64,000 nucleotides of DNA. Source: Caballeronia sp. SEWSISQ10-4 2 (lineage in GTDB: Bacteria > Pseudomonadota > Gammaproteobacteria > Burkholderiales > Burkholderiaceae). A program made the translations under genes and the position numbers. The stretch lies in NCBI RefSeq assembly GCF_030464885.1, contig NZ_JALPRJ010000008.1, positions 1 through 64,000 of the forward strand, written 5' to 3'. The notes beneath the pieces were generated by a model. That model ran no database searches and was not told the origin of the DNA. It worked only from the letters and a program-made list of their open reading frames with translations. The stretch's first letter is position 1. Every line of letters begins with the position of its first letter. Below are positions 1 to 7,791 of the stretch, piece by piece.

Positions 1-31
1 CGACTTACGATGACCTAACAGTTAGTAGTAT

Positions 32-871
32 TCAGAAGCAGCGGTCGTGGCCGGCAAGCGCTATTTCCTCCGGCGGGTCATCCGTAACGGCCGCGAACGA
101 CAGTAGGTCAGGCTCGCCTTTCCCCTGCCAGTGCGACCACAGGCACGCAATCAGCATCTCCTGGGCCGGGTTGGGCCTGAACTCCAACACCACGTTTTCA
201 TCTTTCTCCCCCTCAAGCGGCACGCGGTTTTCGAGTCGGAATCGACTGACGTTTTCGTAGAACGCTGTTACCAGCATCAGGCCATGCGTATAACCGAAAA
301 GCCCCTTCCAGAAGCCCTCCAAGTTGTCCCGCCGCGCGTTGTAGGTTCCGGGGTATTTCACGTCGTAGATCGCGGGCTTACCTGCCGGCCGACATTGATA
401 GCGCATAGGCTTGATTACGCGCCGACCGTTCTCCATGACCATGACGGGCGCGTATTGACCAGGAAATATCCGCGAGTCACGGTCCGCTAGTTCGGTTCGC
501 CGTAGGTCATCGAGGCGGCGCAGCGTGCCGTCGATTTTGCCCGTAGCGATCCGTTTGCTCTCGAAGGCCGCCTTTGTGGTTTTGGTCTGGAGGATGCGTT
601 CCGCATCAGCGAGCCGGGTGCGCTGTTTGAACAGTTCCTGTTCGAGATTCGTCATCTGAGCTGCGTCATACCGCTCAATCAGCTCCTTGATGCGACGCTC
701 CTCATCCGTTTCCGGATTGACGAAGGGCGCATCCATGCCCTTGGGAACCTTCGCGCCGCTACCCTCGACGCGCTCCCAGTACAGCCGGGCGAACTCCCTA
801 ATATCCATGTCAGGACCGAACATCTTCACGTACTTGCGGTAGTCCGCCACGATCTGCGCCGAATAGCACAT
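32..871 (-). CDS. SRAP-family (YedK/HMCES-like) abasic-site protein
   Basis: The 279-residue protein starts Met-Cys, and Cys2 is the residue that SRAP proteins expose after Met removal to form a thiazolidine crosslink with abasic sites in single-stranded DNA. Further family-like motifs are YNARRDNL (active-site Asn), the GYTHGL segment and FYENV (conserved Glu). The N-terminal third carries a charged, probably helical insertion (about residues 45-115), which makes it longer than E. coli YedK (about 220 residues). A good ribosome site (AAGGAGAGG) lies just before the ATG. A LexA-like box lies about 390 bp upstream on the same strand. SRAP is known as SOS-associated; the link to this box is inference. 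Confidence 0.8.
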   Translation of the reverse strand: MCYSAQIVADYRKYVKMFGPDMDIREFARLYWERVEGSGAKVPKGMDAPFVNPETDEERRIKELIERYDAAQMTNLEQELFKQRTRLADAERILQTKTTKAAFESKRIATGKIDGTLRRLDDLRRTELADRDSRIFPGQYAPVMVMENGRRVIKPMRYQCRPAGKPAIYDVKYPGTYNARRDNLEGFWKGLFGYTHGLMLVTAFYENVSRFRLENRVPLEGEKDENVVLEFRPNPAQEMLIACLWSHWQGKGEPDLLSFAAVTDDPPEEIALAGHDRCF

Positions 872-940
872 AGTGCGACCTCTCCTTTAGAATCGTCATC
901 GCATGATGGAACGTTCCGCAGCCTGTTGTCACTCCGATAT

Positions 941-1243
941 CTACCGGATGGCTGGGCGACACCACCAGTTTTGAGCGAACGCGATAGAACCAATCAACTC
1001 CAAACCAGAAAGAACAAAGCCGCCGTGCCCCATGTGGGAAAGCCTGCAGTCGTAGAGCGCGGGCAAGAGTTGCTCCCGCCCGTCGCCGGCGGCGCTCGCT
1101 CTCGCGACATCTGAATATCGCCCTAGTGCGTCCGAGTTTTCGTGAGCGACGATCGCCTCCGCGCGAACGGATTCGGCCGAACGAATTTGAGACTGTTCGA
1201 GCGCTTTGCCGTGAAAACGCATGGCGACGACTTGAAGATACAT
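941..1243 (-). CDS. Hypothetical small protein between LexA-like box and SRAP gene
   Basis: A 100-residue reading frame points toward the SRAP gene and ends 70 bp before it. It begins 13 bp downstream of a CTGT-N8-ACAG palindrome. The first 50 residues look protein-like (alternating charged and hydrophobic residues, MYLQVVAMRF then ALEQSQIRSAESVRAEA), while the tail is less convincing. No clear ribosome site precedes the ATG, so a near-leaderless transcript from the LexA-box promoter would be required. No family recognised. It could be spurious. Confidence 0.3.
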   Translation of the reverse strand: MYLQVVAMRFHGKALEQSQIRSAESVRAEAIVAHENSDALGRYSDVARASAAGDGREQLLPALYDCRLSHMGHGGFVLSGLELIGSIAFAQNWWCRPAIR

Positions 1244-1256
1244 GACAAGGCGACCA

Positions 1257-1272
1257 CTGTATAAACGTACAG
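1257..1272 (-). promoter_or_regulatory. LexA-like box
   Basis: CTGTATAAACGTACAG is a perfect CTGT-N8-ACAG match to the proteobacterial LexA operator. On the minus strand a TATACA hexamer inside the box could be a -10 element for the small gene and SRAP gene that follow. The match is seen; the SOS control is inferred. Confidence 0.5.
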
Positions 1273-1650
1273 TGTAACGCTCCCGCGAGCGGCGACGAGG
1301 CTCGCGTTTGTCACTTGTCCAGTATTGCGGAATGCGGGGCAGCGTGACCGCATGACGCGGGCGGCTTGGCCCTACGTCAGCACGCCGGATCAGGGATCTG
1401 CGAAATTCTGTGTTACAGCCCCAAGGCTATGCGGCGAACAAGAAACTTAATAAGATGCGTCGTCCTTTGCAGCGGCGCTGTCTCTCAGCCACACTCCTCC
1501 CGCTCCATGCGGGAGTTTTTTCAGGCAAACGCCGTCCAGTCGAGCCTCTCAATGCACGTGGCAACCAGCCACGAACCACCGATGCCACCTCACGTGACAA
1601 GAAAGCGTTGTGACCAGGATGCGCCAGCAACTCACGAGTAGTCGCATCCG
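1273..1650. other. Intergenic stretch with one terminator, no convincing gene
   Basis: Short reading frames on both strands lack ribosome sites and recognisable composition. The only clear element is the hairpin-plus-T-run at 1497-1521. The stretch from about 1380 to 1521 could encode a small RNA ending in that terminator, but no family is recognised. Confidence 0.4.
1497..1521 (+). terminator. Rho-independent terminator
   Basis: Seven-base stem CTCCCGC / GCGGGAG with a 5-nt loop is followed directly by six T residues on the plus strand. No coding gene is clearly upstream on this strand, so an unannotated small RNA is possible. Confidence 0.65.
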
Positions 1651-2634
1651 CTACACACGGATCCGCTCGACCTCGTCGAGGCTAATGTCATCTCGGCGCC
1701 GATCATAAAGCTGCGTCGTGCGCGTCGACGCGTGGTTCGCCATTGCCGCGGCATTCTCAAGCGTGCCGCCGTTTTTCAGATAGGCGGTGATGCCGGTCGC
1801 GCGAAACGTATGGTTGCAGATCTTCGTGGCTATGCCAGCGGCGATCGCTCGACGTCGCACCATCGCATAGGCGTTGGCCTGCGGCAGCGGCGAGTCACTC
1901 AACTGCCCGGTGCCACGCTGGATCGTGCGAAACAGTGGCCCTTTAGGATTGCCGCCAATCGCGGTGCCGTCGAGGTACGCGTGCAGATACGCGTCAAGCG
2001 TGTGGTGACACGGCATTTCATGACGCTTGCCGCCTTTTTCGCGCAGGCGTACCCATAGCCGCCGGTTTTGCACGTACACGTCTTCCACCCGCATCGTGAC
2101 GGCCGCGCCGATTCGCGCAAACGAAAACACCATCAAGCCAATCAACGCCCGATCCCGCAACCCGATCGGCGTCGCGACATTGATACTGTCGAGCAGTTGC
2201 CGCGCTTCGAGTGCATCGAGCACCGGCGTCTTGCCTTGGCGCGCGCTATGACTTGGGCCTCGCACCGAGGCGGCTGGGTTGTGTGGCAAGACCTGGCCGG
2301 TCACCAGCCAGTCAAAAAGGTGACGAATGGCGGCCAGGCGCTGCTTGACTGTCGGCGCCGACATCGTCTGCGTCTGCAGTTCGACCCACGTGGCGACGTG
2401 GAGTGGCTGCACGGCCGTGATCGAGATCACGCCGGCCTGCGCACACCAGGTCAGAAACTCGCCCACCGCGTGCGCATACGCGCGCCGTGTGTTCGGATTG
2501 CGAATGCTCGACGCGAAGAACTCAAGAAACCGGATGCCAGCCCACTCGCCGGCATTGATCACCAAGGTGGGCAGTGGAGAGGATGAGCGAACCGCAAGCG
2601 CGGCCTCAGACATGATCGGTCGCGGGCTTTTCAT
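1651..2634 (-). CDS. Tyrosine recombinase / phage-type integrase
   Basis: The 327-residue protein has an N-terminal SAM-like core-binding domain (about 35-125) and a C-terminal catalytic domain. Catalytic signatures visible are an Arg in FSFARIGAAV, HTFRATG (H-x-x-R), HASTRTT (second His) and the nucleophile Tyr in TQLYDRR. Its length is that of XerC/D-like proteins, and the charge pattern fits small integron- or island-type recombinases. The start codon overlaps the end of the upstream EACC1-like gene by 29 bp, so the two are probably cotranscribed. No attachment site was identified. Confidence 0.9.
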   Translation of the reverse strand: MKSPRPIMSEAALAVRSSSPLPTLVINAGEWAGIRFLEFFASSIRNPNTRRAYAHAVGEFLTWCAQAGVISITAVQPLHVATWVELQTQTMSAPTVKQRLAAIRHLFDWLVTGQVLPHNPAASVRGPSHSARQGKTPVLDALEARQLLDSINVATPIGLRDRALIGLMVFSFARIGAAVTMRVEDVYVQNRRLWVRLREKGGKRHEMPCHHTLDAYLHAYLDGTAIGGNPKGPLFRTIQRGTGQLSDSPLPQANAYAMVRRRAIAAGIATKICNHTFRATGITAYLKNGGTLENAAAMANHASTRTTQLYDRRRDDISLDEVERIRV

Positions 2635-2998
2635 GCCGTTCTGTGACTGCCATCGTCAGGTTTAGAAGCCCGTACAGTTCGCCCGCACTGGTCGCCTCAA
2701 CTTCAACGTCGCCCATTGTCAGGCGCAATGTGCGCCCGGCTCGACCCTGCAGCCAGGCGCCGGTCGCCGCGGTGAGCGTGGACCCGGCGACCGGGGTGAA
2801 CGGGACCATGAACTCCCCAACGAAGCCATCACCCCCATCCGCGTGGTCAGTCGTGAAGGTGACCGCACCAATCTTGCCACCCTCGGCACGGGCGAGGCTA
2901 TAGAACTGCCGCAGCTCGGCCTGGTATCCCGGACTGAAGGACGCCTCATCGTCGGGCGCGCGCACCAGGGTCAAACGCAGGGTGTCCGGGGTCGGCAT
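2606..2998 (-). CDS. EACC1-like small protein (copy A)
   Basis: This 130-residue acidic protein is homologous by eye to the product at 20439-20813. They share an FY motif near residue 30, a GEF segment, a Gly/Ala-rich stretch ending in W-L/F-x-G-R-[AS]-G-R, L-x-L-x-[MV]-G-D, and a C-terminal [GD]EL-x2-LL. The order resembles the effector-associated constant component (EACC1) domain described in NTP-dependent bacterial conflict systems. That assignment is inference from pattern, not a search. No CHAT, caspase-like or peptidase effector gene is adjacent. It sits directly upstream of, and overlaps, the recombinase gene. Confidence 0.55.
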   Translation of the reverse strand: MPTPDTLRLTLVRAPDDEASFSPGYQAELRQFYSLARAEGGKIGAVTFTTDHADGGDGFVGEFMVPFTPVAGSTLTAATGAWLQGRAGRTLRLTMGDVEVEATSAGELYGLLNLTMAVTERHEKPATDHV

Positions 2999-3075
2999 GG
3001 CGGTTCCTGATATATGTGATAAAGGCCATTATCACACATAGAAATATGGGCTTATGATCGGGTGCGAATTTCTTC

Positions 3076-3097
3076 CCGGCACTGGGCTGCCGGTTTT
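3076..3097 (+). terminator. Possible weak terminator
   Basis: Stem CCGGCA / TGCCGG with a 6-nt loop is followed by TTTT on the plus strand. No gene is evident upstream on that strand. Confidence 0.3.
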
Positions 3098-3180
3098 CTG
3101 TTCAAAACTGGCGCCTAGCAGCCTGAGAAGACTGGGCGGCCCTTGTCGAGCCATTTGTCTGGTTTTGCGATACATTAGTC

Positions 3181-3243
3181 TTGCACTTATTGCACTTATT
3201 GCACTTATTGCACTTATTGCACTTATTGCACTTATTGCACTTA
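3181..3243. repeat. Seven perfect tandem copies of a 9-bp unit
   Basis: The unit TTGCACTTA is repeated seven times without a mismatch (63 bp), about 90 bp upstream of the antitoxin-like gene at 3336. It lies in a noncoding position. It may act as an array of binding sites or as a copy-number-variable spacer that tunes promoter strength. Confidence 0.9.
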
Positions 3244-3252
3244 ATTCGTTTG

Positions 3253-3296
3253 CCAGCTACGCTTGCTTCCGCCTGCGCGGAAGCAAGCGTAGCTGG
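3253..3296. repeat. Perfect 20-bp inverted repeat (long hairpin)
   Basis: Arms CCAGCTACGCTTGCTTCCGC and its exact complement are separated by CTGC. It lies between the 9-bp tandem array and the ribosome site of the gene at 3336. No T-run follows, so a structural, operator or mobile-end role is more likely than simple termination. Confidence 0.85.
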
Positions 3297-3335
3297 TGAG
3301 CTGGGCACAAATCTGTGTGAGACAAAGGAAAAGAC

Positions 3336-3806
3336 ATGCGAACCCTCGACCGAATCCGCGAGGTAACCCCGCCTCCGCTGAATGCACGTGAGCTCGAGAT
3401 GGCTCGCGTCGCACAGCGCTGCATCATGGAGGCCCTAGATCATTCCCGGGCTGCGTCGATCACCCTCACGACTGACGAGGGTGAACAGCCGCAGGTTGAA
3501 GTCCCCCCCGCAGCGCTAAAACTCATTGGCCAGCTGCTCGGTGCAATGAGCGAAGGTCGATCGATCACTGTCATGCCGGCAAACCGGGAATTCACCACGG
3601 TAGAGGCAGCCCATTTTCTTAACGTGTCGCGGCCGTTCGTCGTCAAGGAAATCGAAGAGGGCCGATTGAAGCATCGCCTGGTGGGTACCCACCGACGGAT
3701 CGCCTTTGACGACCTGGTGACGTACGCAAACAAGATGCGCGAGAAACAGGCTGGCGCCCTTGAGCGCATGGCTGACAATGCTCGTGAATTGGGATTGGAC
3801 TACTGA
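3336..3806 (+). CDS. Excisionase-type HTH antitoxin of a PIN toxin pair
   Basis: The 156-residue protein has an N-terminal helical region and a MerR/excisionase-like helix-turn-helix at about 88-137 (FTTVEAAHFLNVSRPFVVKEI then HRRIAFDDLVTY). This arrangement is common for antitoxins paired with solitary PIN-domain toxins in Betaproteobacteria. A ribosome site (AAAGGA) precedes the ATG. The stop codon is one base before the ATG of the downstream PIN gene, so the two form an operon. The antitoxin frame is intact although the toxin frame is broken. The upstream hairpin and tandem repeats may be its regulatory region. Confidence 0.7.
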   Translation: MRTLDRIREVTPPPLNARELEMARVAQRCIMEALDHSRAASITLTTDEGEQPQVEVPPAALKLIGQLLGAMSEGRSITVMPANREFTTVEAAHFLNVSRPFVVKEIEEGRLKHRLVGTHRRIAFDDLVTYANKMREKQAGALERMADNARELGLDY

Positions 3807-3807
3807 G

Positions 3808-4388
3808 ATGGCTGGCAACGCAACGTTACACAGCCCTGCTGGACGCGTGCGTCCTCTATCCGATCGCGATGACCGATTCGTTGATGAGTCTGGCTACCGC
3901 CGGACTCTTTGCTGCGAAATGGTCGACAAAGATTGAGCAGGAATGGATCGCTGCGCTCGAAGAGCGACGACCAGAGCTGAAAGACAAGCCCGAGTTTCGA
4001 CGGGACTGCATGCGCGAAGCGGTGCCGGACTGGGAGGTCCCGGAGGTTGCCTGGGCGCCCCTCGTTTCGGGTTACGAACTTCCGGACCCGGACGACCGGC
4101 ATGTTCTCGCGGCCGCCGTTGCCGGACACGCTGACTGCATCGTGACCGCGAACCTTCGTGACTTTCCGCCCGAAATCGTCAATGCGTACGGTATCGTGGT
4201 AGTCGATCCCGACCGGTTCATTCTCAACCAGTGGGATCTGGACCCGCTTGTTGCCATGGCTGCCTTCAAGCGCATGCGCGCGCTGGAAGAATCCGGAGGC
4301 CACCCCGGAGAATTTCGCCCGGGCGCTCGAGCAGGGTGGTCTACCTGCCACTGCCCAGCGAATACGTGACGCAGCGGATCTGATCTAA
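3808..4388 (+). pseudogene. PIN-domain toxin, broken by two frameshifts
   Basis: The expected start ATG (3808) reads Met-Ala-Gly-Asn-Ala, then the frame must shift at about 3823 to enter RYTALLDACVLYP, the first PIN strand with its catalytic Asp. The central frame continues through PDPDDRHVLAAA and the second acidic cluster to about 4280. There the sequence falls out of frame again inside a CGCGCGC run. A third frame gives a natural family-like ending, ARWKNPEATPENFAR through RIRDAADLI, stopping at 4388. The first lesion is a one-base insertion; the second is either one extra base or a lost CG. Sequencing error is the main alternative. Confidence 0.7.
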
Positions 4389-4475
4389 GGCACGCCCGGT
4401 GGCCTGCGGTACCGATCCGGGAAAACGCATTAAAGCTGACGTATGCTCAATGTTCAGACCCCTCGAAGGAGTCCC

Positions 4476-5070
4476 ATGGTGTACGACACCAACATCGACC
4501 AGCTGCTGCGTGCCCTGGACGGAAGCCGTCCGGCCGCCGGAACCCTGAACGGGCTGCTCTCCCTGGACTCGGTACTGACGCCTCCGTATCCCCAGAATTT
4601 TGGCCTAGGCACGTCCATTGCGTCATTAAATGTGCTCGGTACGCTCCCGGCCTACCGGCCGATCAACTGGATCGCGGTGCGGCAACGCTTTGAGCAGTTT
4701 CATCGCAACCTCGCTCTGACGCAGATGCAGTGGCTGGACGGTATCAACAAACGAGCCAACGTGGTGAGCTGCCTTAACCGCGCGTATTACGGCACCTCCT
4801 CAAACACCGACAACAGCTTTTACGTCGGCTCGTGGAGCAAGGACACGGCTATGCCGGCCGCCCCGTGATGTCGACGTGTACTTTCTGCTGCCGGACGAGC
4901 TCTACTACCGCTTTCAGGCCTACACGTGGAACCGGCAGTCGGCGCTCCTGCAGGAAGTGAAAGCCCGGCTAGCGCAGACCTATCCGAACACCGACATGAG
5001 CGGTGACGAATTGCTTGAGGGCCATTTTCTTTTGTGCACGCAGCAAGCCATGCCGGCCGCCAGCGATTAG
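4476..5070 (+). pseudogene. CD-NTase-like nucleotidyltransferase (CBASS cyclase type), frameshifted and truncated
   Basis: From ATG 4476 (AAGGAG four bases upstream) the frame runs through FHRNLALTQMQWLDG, VVSCLNRAYY and VGSWSKDTAM. One extra C at about 4854 then breaks it. The next frame restores RPPRDVDVYFLLPDELYYRF and QSALLQEVKARLAQTYPNTD. The GS...D-V-D pattern is the metal-binding signature of DNA-polymerase-beta-type nucleotidyltransferases, and the context resembles bacterial oligonucleotide cyclases. The match ends at about 5005 (DMSGD), so the third catalytic Asp and the whole C-terminal half are missing. No CBASS effector is adjacent. The family call is moderate and the loss of function is likely. 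Confidence 0.6.
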
Positions 5071-5166
5071 ACGTCGTGATGCAGGGCGTCTTTGAAAACG
5101 TGCGGGCGCCGCCTTCGCGCGGCGAATGCCTCAAGGATGATCACGTGGCAGGCGGAACTTAAGCGC

Positions 5167-5922
5167 TCAGCACGCGAACGCGGGCCAACCACTCATATCG
5201 GCTGGACCTGTAATGCGGGAGAGCGCGAAGGTCTCGTTTTCACGCAAGGTCTCCGCGCGCCCATCGCCGAGAAAGTGCAAGGCATGACGCTCGCCGAGCA
5301 CCGTGCCGTGCGTACCGTCCGAATACAAAGCCGACCCCTCGGGCAACGCGAAGACCTGTTCCGGTGCGTTGATCGCGAGAAACTCCGCAAGCCGCTCCTC
5401 GCGGCTTTCGCCGTTATGGCCGACCGGCTTACCGCCGATGAAATGCGGATTCACCTGGAACGGAACCAGTCCGAGCGCGCGCAGCGTCGGCGGCTGGACG
5501 ACGGGCATGTCATTAGTGGTACGGATCGTCGGGCACGCTACATTGCTACCAGCACTCCACCCAAGGTAAGGCGTACCCGCTATCACCCGGGCGCGAATCG
5601 CATCGACAATACCGGCGTCGTACAGTCGCTTGAGCAGCGCGAACGTGTTGCCGCCTCCGATTGCTATGGCGTCGGCCTGCTCTATTGCCGCAAGCGGGTT
5701 GTCGCTGCGATGAATCGATTCGAGCGGATAACCGAGGCGATCGAATACCGGCTTGACGAGGTCTTCGTAGCTATCGAAGCTAAGCGTGACGGCCGCGAAC
5801 GGCACGAACAGCACCTTGCGCGGCTCATGTTTCAGCAGCGCGTGAATCTGCTCGTCGGCATGTTCAAGATACCCGAGTCGGTCCTTGCGCGAACTGCTCA
5901 TCAAAAGAATGCGTTGTGTCAT
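5167..5922 (-). CDS. pepE: Peptidase E (alpha-aspartyl dipeptidase, S51)
   Basis: The 251-residue protein starts at MTQRILLMSSS. It shows the S51 pattern: IGGGNTFALLKRL, the nucleophile elbow GWSAGSNVA with catalytic Ser, TTNDMPVVQPPTL, and VNPHF with the conserved His. The enzyme hydrolyses dipeptides with N-terminal Asp in the cytoplasm. A longer upstream reading frame exists but adds 16 residues with no family look, so the internal ATG at 5922 was chosen. It marks the first normal backbone gene after the decayed segment. Confidence 0.88.
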   Translation of the reverse strand: MTQRILLMSSSRKDRLGYLEHADEQIHALLKHEPRKVLFVPFAAVTLSFDSYEDLVKPVFDRLGYPLESIHRSDNPLAAIEQADAIAIGGGNTFALLKRLYDAGIVDAIRARVIAGTPYLGWSAGSNVACPTIRTTNDMPVVQPPTLRALGLVPFQVNPHFIGGKPVGHNGESREERLAEFLAINAPEQVFALPEGSALYSDGTHGTVLGERHALHFLGDGRAETLRENETFALSRITGPADMSGWPAFAC

Positions 5923-5979
5923 GGCGTACGCCTCTTGGTGGTCGAAAGACCGGTCAAGCCAAAACTGCAAATACGCGAC

Positions 5980-6453
5980 CTACCCCGCCCAGATCCCCCG
6001 CGCCATTCCCGTCGCGGCGATCACCATCACGATGATCAAGCCTGCCTCCGCGTCGCTCATCACTGCATATTTCCGCGCTTTTCCAAGATCGATCGCTCCG
6101 CCGCGTCCGAGCGCGGCGCGCCATCGGATCAGGGCCATCATCGGGGCGATTTCGATCAGCAGGATCACGACAAGCGCCGTCATCTTCAAGTGAAACAGCG
6201 GTTCGTGCAGATAATAAGCACCGCCCTTTTCGAACCCGCCAAACGCGCGCATCACCCCGGTCACGAGCAGGACCAGCGCGGCGAGTCCCCACATGGCATC
6301 GGTGCGAAAAACGTGTTTGAGGCGCGCGGCATTGGCGCTCAGGGAACTCGCCGGATCGAGTTGGCGCAGCGCCCGCGCCCGGCCGAATACCGATGCAAAC
6401 GCAAATCCGAACGCCAGCAAATGAATGGCCGCGAGACACCATCGAGCAAGCAT
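5980..6453 (-). CDS. DUF2214-type membrane protein
   Basis: The 157-residue protein has four hydrophobic segments and the DUF2214-like motifs FRTDAMWGLAALVLLVTGVMR and GGAYYLHEPLFHLKMTALV. AAGGAGG lies four bases before the ATG at 6453, so this start was preferred over one 23 codons upstream. Function is unknown. It is transcribed in the same direction as pepE, 57 bp upstream of it, so the two may be cotranscribed. Confidence 0.7.
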   Translation of the reverse strand: MLARWCLAAIHLLAFGFAFASVFGRARALRQLDPASSLSANAARLKHVFRTDAMWGLAALVLLVTGVMRAFGGFEKGGAYYLHEPLFHLKMTALVVILLIEIAPMMALIRWRAALGRGGAIDLGKARKYAVMSDAEAGLIIVMVIAATGMARGIWAG

Positions 6454-6642
6454 GCGCCCTCCTTTGTGCAAAGAAAGTTCGACGATACCAACTGAGTCGC
6501 CCGAATCGGGCGCGACTGACAACCTTGGGTTCTATCGACACGTCACCCGTGCCAATTCGACGTCCGAGCAACGGATACCGGCGATTACGCCGCCTCGAAA
6601 CCAGCCGCGACAAGGCGACGCCTCACCTCAAGCGCCGGTGTT

Positions 6643-7563
6643 TTAACTCTGACGCAACGACGCGTCGAGCGCCCGCGCGGTCTTGCGGTCGCCTTCGCTC
6701 GCCAGTGCGGCCCGAAACACGATTTTGCGATTATGTCCGGCGGCAGCGGGAGAATCCCACAGCAGTTCCATCTTGGCGCGCGCGCCTAACCCGAACACGG
6801 ACAACCCGCGCTTTTTCGGCACGACAGCGGCGGCGCTTTGCAAACCATCCGAGCCGTCGGACCCGGTGGATTCCCGCACCGCATCAGGCCATTTCACCGA
6901 TAACTCCCGCGCATCGTACTGACCGAGCTTGCGGCTTTCGGCCCAGACGACGGCGGTACGCGTGGTGGGATCGATGGAAATGGCATAGCGGCCGATAGCA
7001 AACCGGCGCGCCGCGATATTCGTGCGCCACAACGCACGCGGCCGGCAGATCCACAGCACCACGCCATACAGCGCGGGCGCGACGAGCAGCCAGCCATTGG
7101 TTTCGGCGAGCGCGTGCATGGCGTTTTTCCAGCCGGCGGTCCAGGTGAAGAACCCGACCGACCACACCGCGAACACGAAACTCAGCAGCGCAAGCAGCCG
7201 CAAGGCTTGCCGCAGCCATTGCGGCAACGGATGCAGCGGCCGTTCCGCGCGGGCGCGGGCGCCGGGGAGAAACAGCAGCAGGAACAAGAGTACGAGCGTA
7301 ACGCAGGCCCACGGCGATGAAGTCATCGCCCGGATTGAAGAGAGGTAGCCCATTTGCGACATCGAGAACATCCAGCGCGCGGCCAGCACGAGTCCGATCG
7401 CCCGCAGCGCGAATACGGTGCCCGCACCCGGTGCCGGGCTCGCGCTACTCTGCTTCGCTCTCGCCAAAACTTCGCTCCTGTTCACGACTGTCCTTGTTCG
7501 CGCGGTAAGTTCCTCCCGTCGCGCGATGCGATTTTCAAGAGACTTCCACACCCATCCATACAT
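6643..7563 (-). CDS. Hypothetical inner-membrane protein
   Basis: No family recognised. The first 60 residues are basic. Three or four membrane segments follow (WACVTLVLLFLLLFLPG, ALLSFVFAVWSVGFF, LLVAPALYGVVLWI), then a soluble C-terminal domain of about 130 residues. GGAG sits three bases before the ATG at 7563; a start nine codons further upstream is also open. A start inside the protein before the first membrane segment cannot be excluded. Composition matches the backbone. Confidence 0.55.
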   Translation of the reverse strand: MYGWVWKSLENRIARREELTARTRTVVNRSEVLARAKQSSASPAPGAGTVFALRAIGLVLAARWMFSMSQMGYLSSIRAMTSSPWACVTLVLLFLLLFLPGARARAERPLHPLPQWLRQALRLLALLSFVFAVWSVGFFTWTAGWKNAMHALAETNGWLLVAPALYGVVLWICRPRALWRTNIAARRFAIGRYAISIDPTTRTAVVWAESRKLGQYDARELSVKWPDAVRESTGSDGSDGLQSAAAVVPKKRGLSVFGLGARAKMELLWDSPAAAGHNRKIVFRAALASEGDRKTARALDASLRQS

Positions 7564-7690
7564 TCGCTCCGATGCTGCACTGCATCTCACGAGGCCCGCA
7601 CATTATAGGGAGAATGTCGAAAACGGCATTGGCATCGCATGCTCAACCCGACGATAACGTCGCAAGCTTGGCCCCGCAGTGTGTCAAAAC

Positions 7691-7730
7691 AACAACGCCC
7701 CGTGCGCCTGACGGCGCACGGGGCGTTGTT
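7691..7730 (-). terminator. Strong terminator hairpin after the GT4 gene
   Basis: A perfect 18-bp stem has arms running from AACAACGCCCCG to CGGGGCGTTGTT and a TGAC loop. It lies 60 bp beyond the stop codon of the glycosyltransferase gene. On the minus strand a short TTGTTTTG tract follows the stem. Confidence 0.8.
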
Positions 7731-7791
7731 CTGCTAGTTCAGCAAGCTCGACTTCGGGCGACGCTCTCGCGAGCGTCGTCGACCATCAAGA

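Noticed and set aside
3181-3243. Possible CRISPR array
   Set aside because: The repeats are 9 bp and directly adjacent with no spacers, and no cas genes are present. It is a simple tandem repeat.
5092-6495. 467-residue open frame on the plus strand
   Set aside because: It is the antisense of pepE and the DUF2214 gene, both of which have family motifs and ribosome sites.
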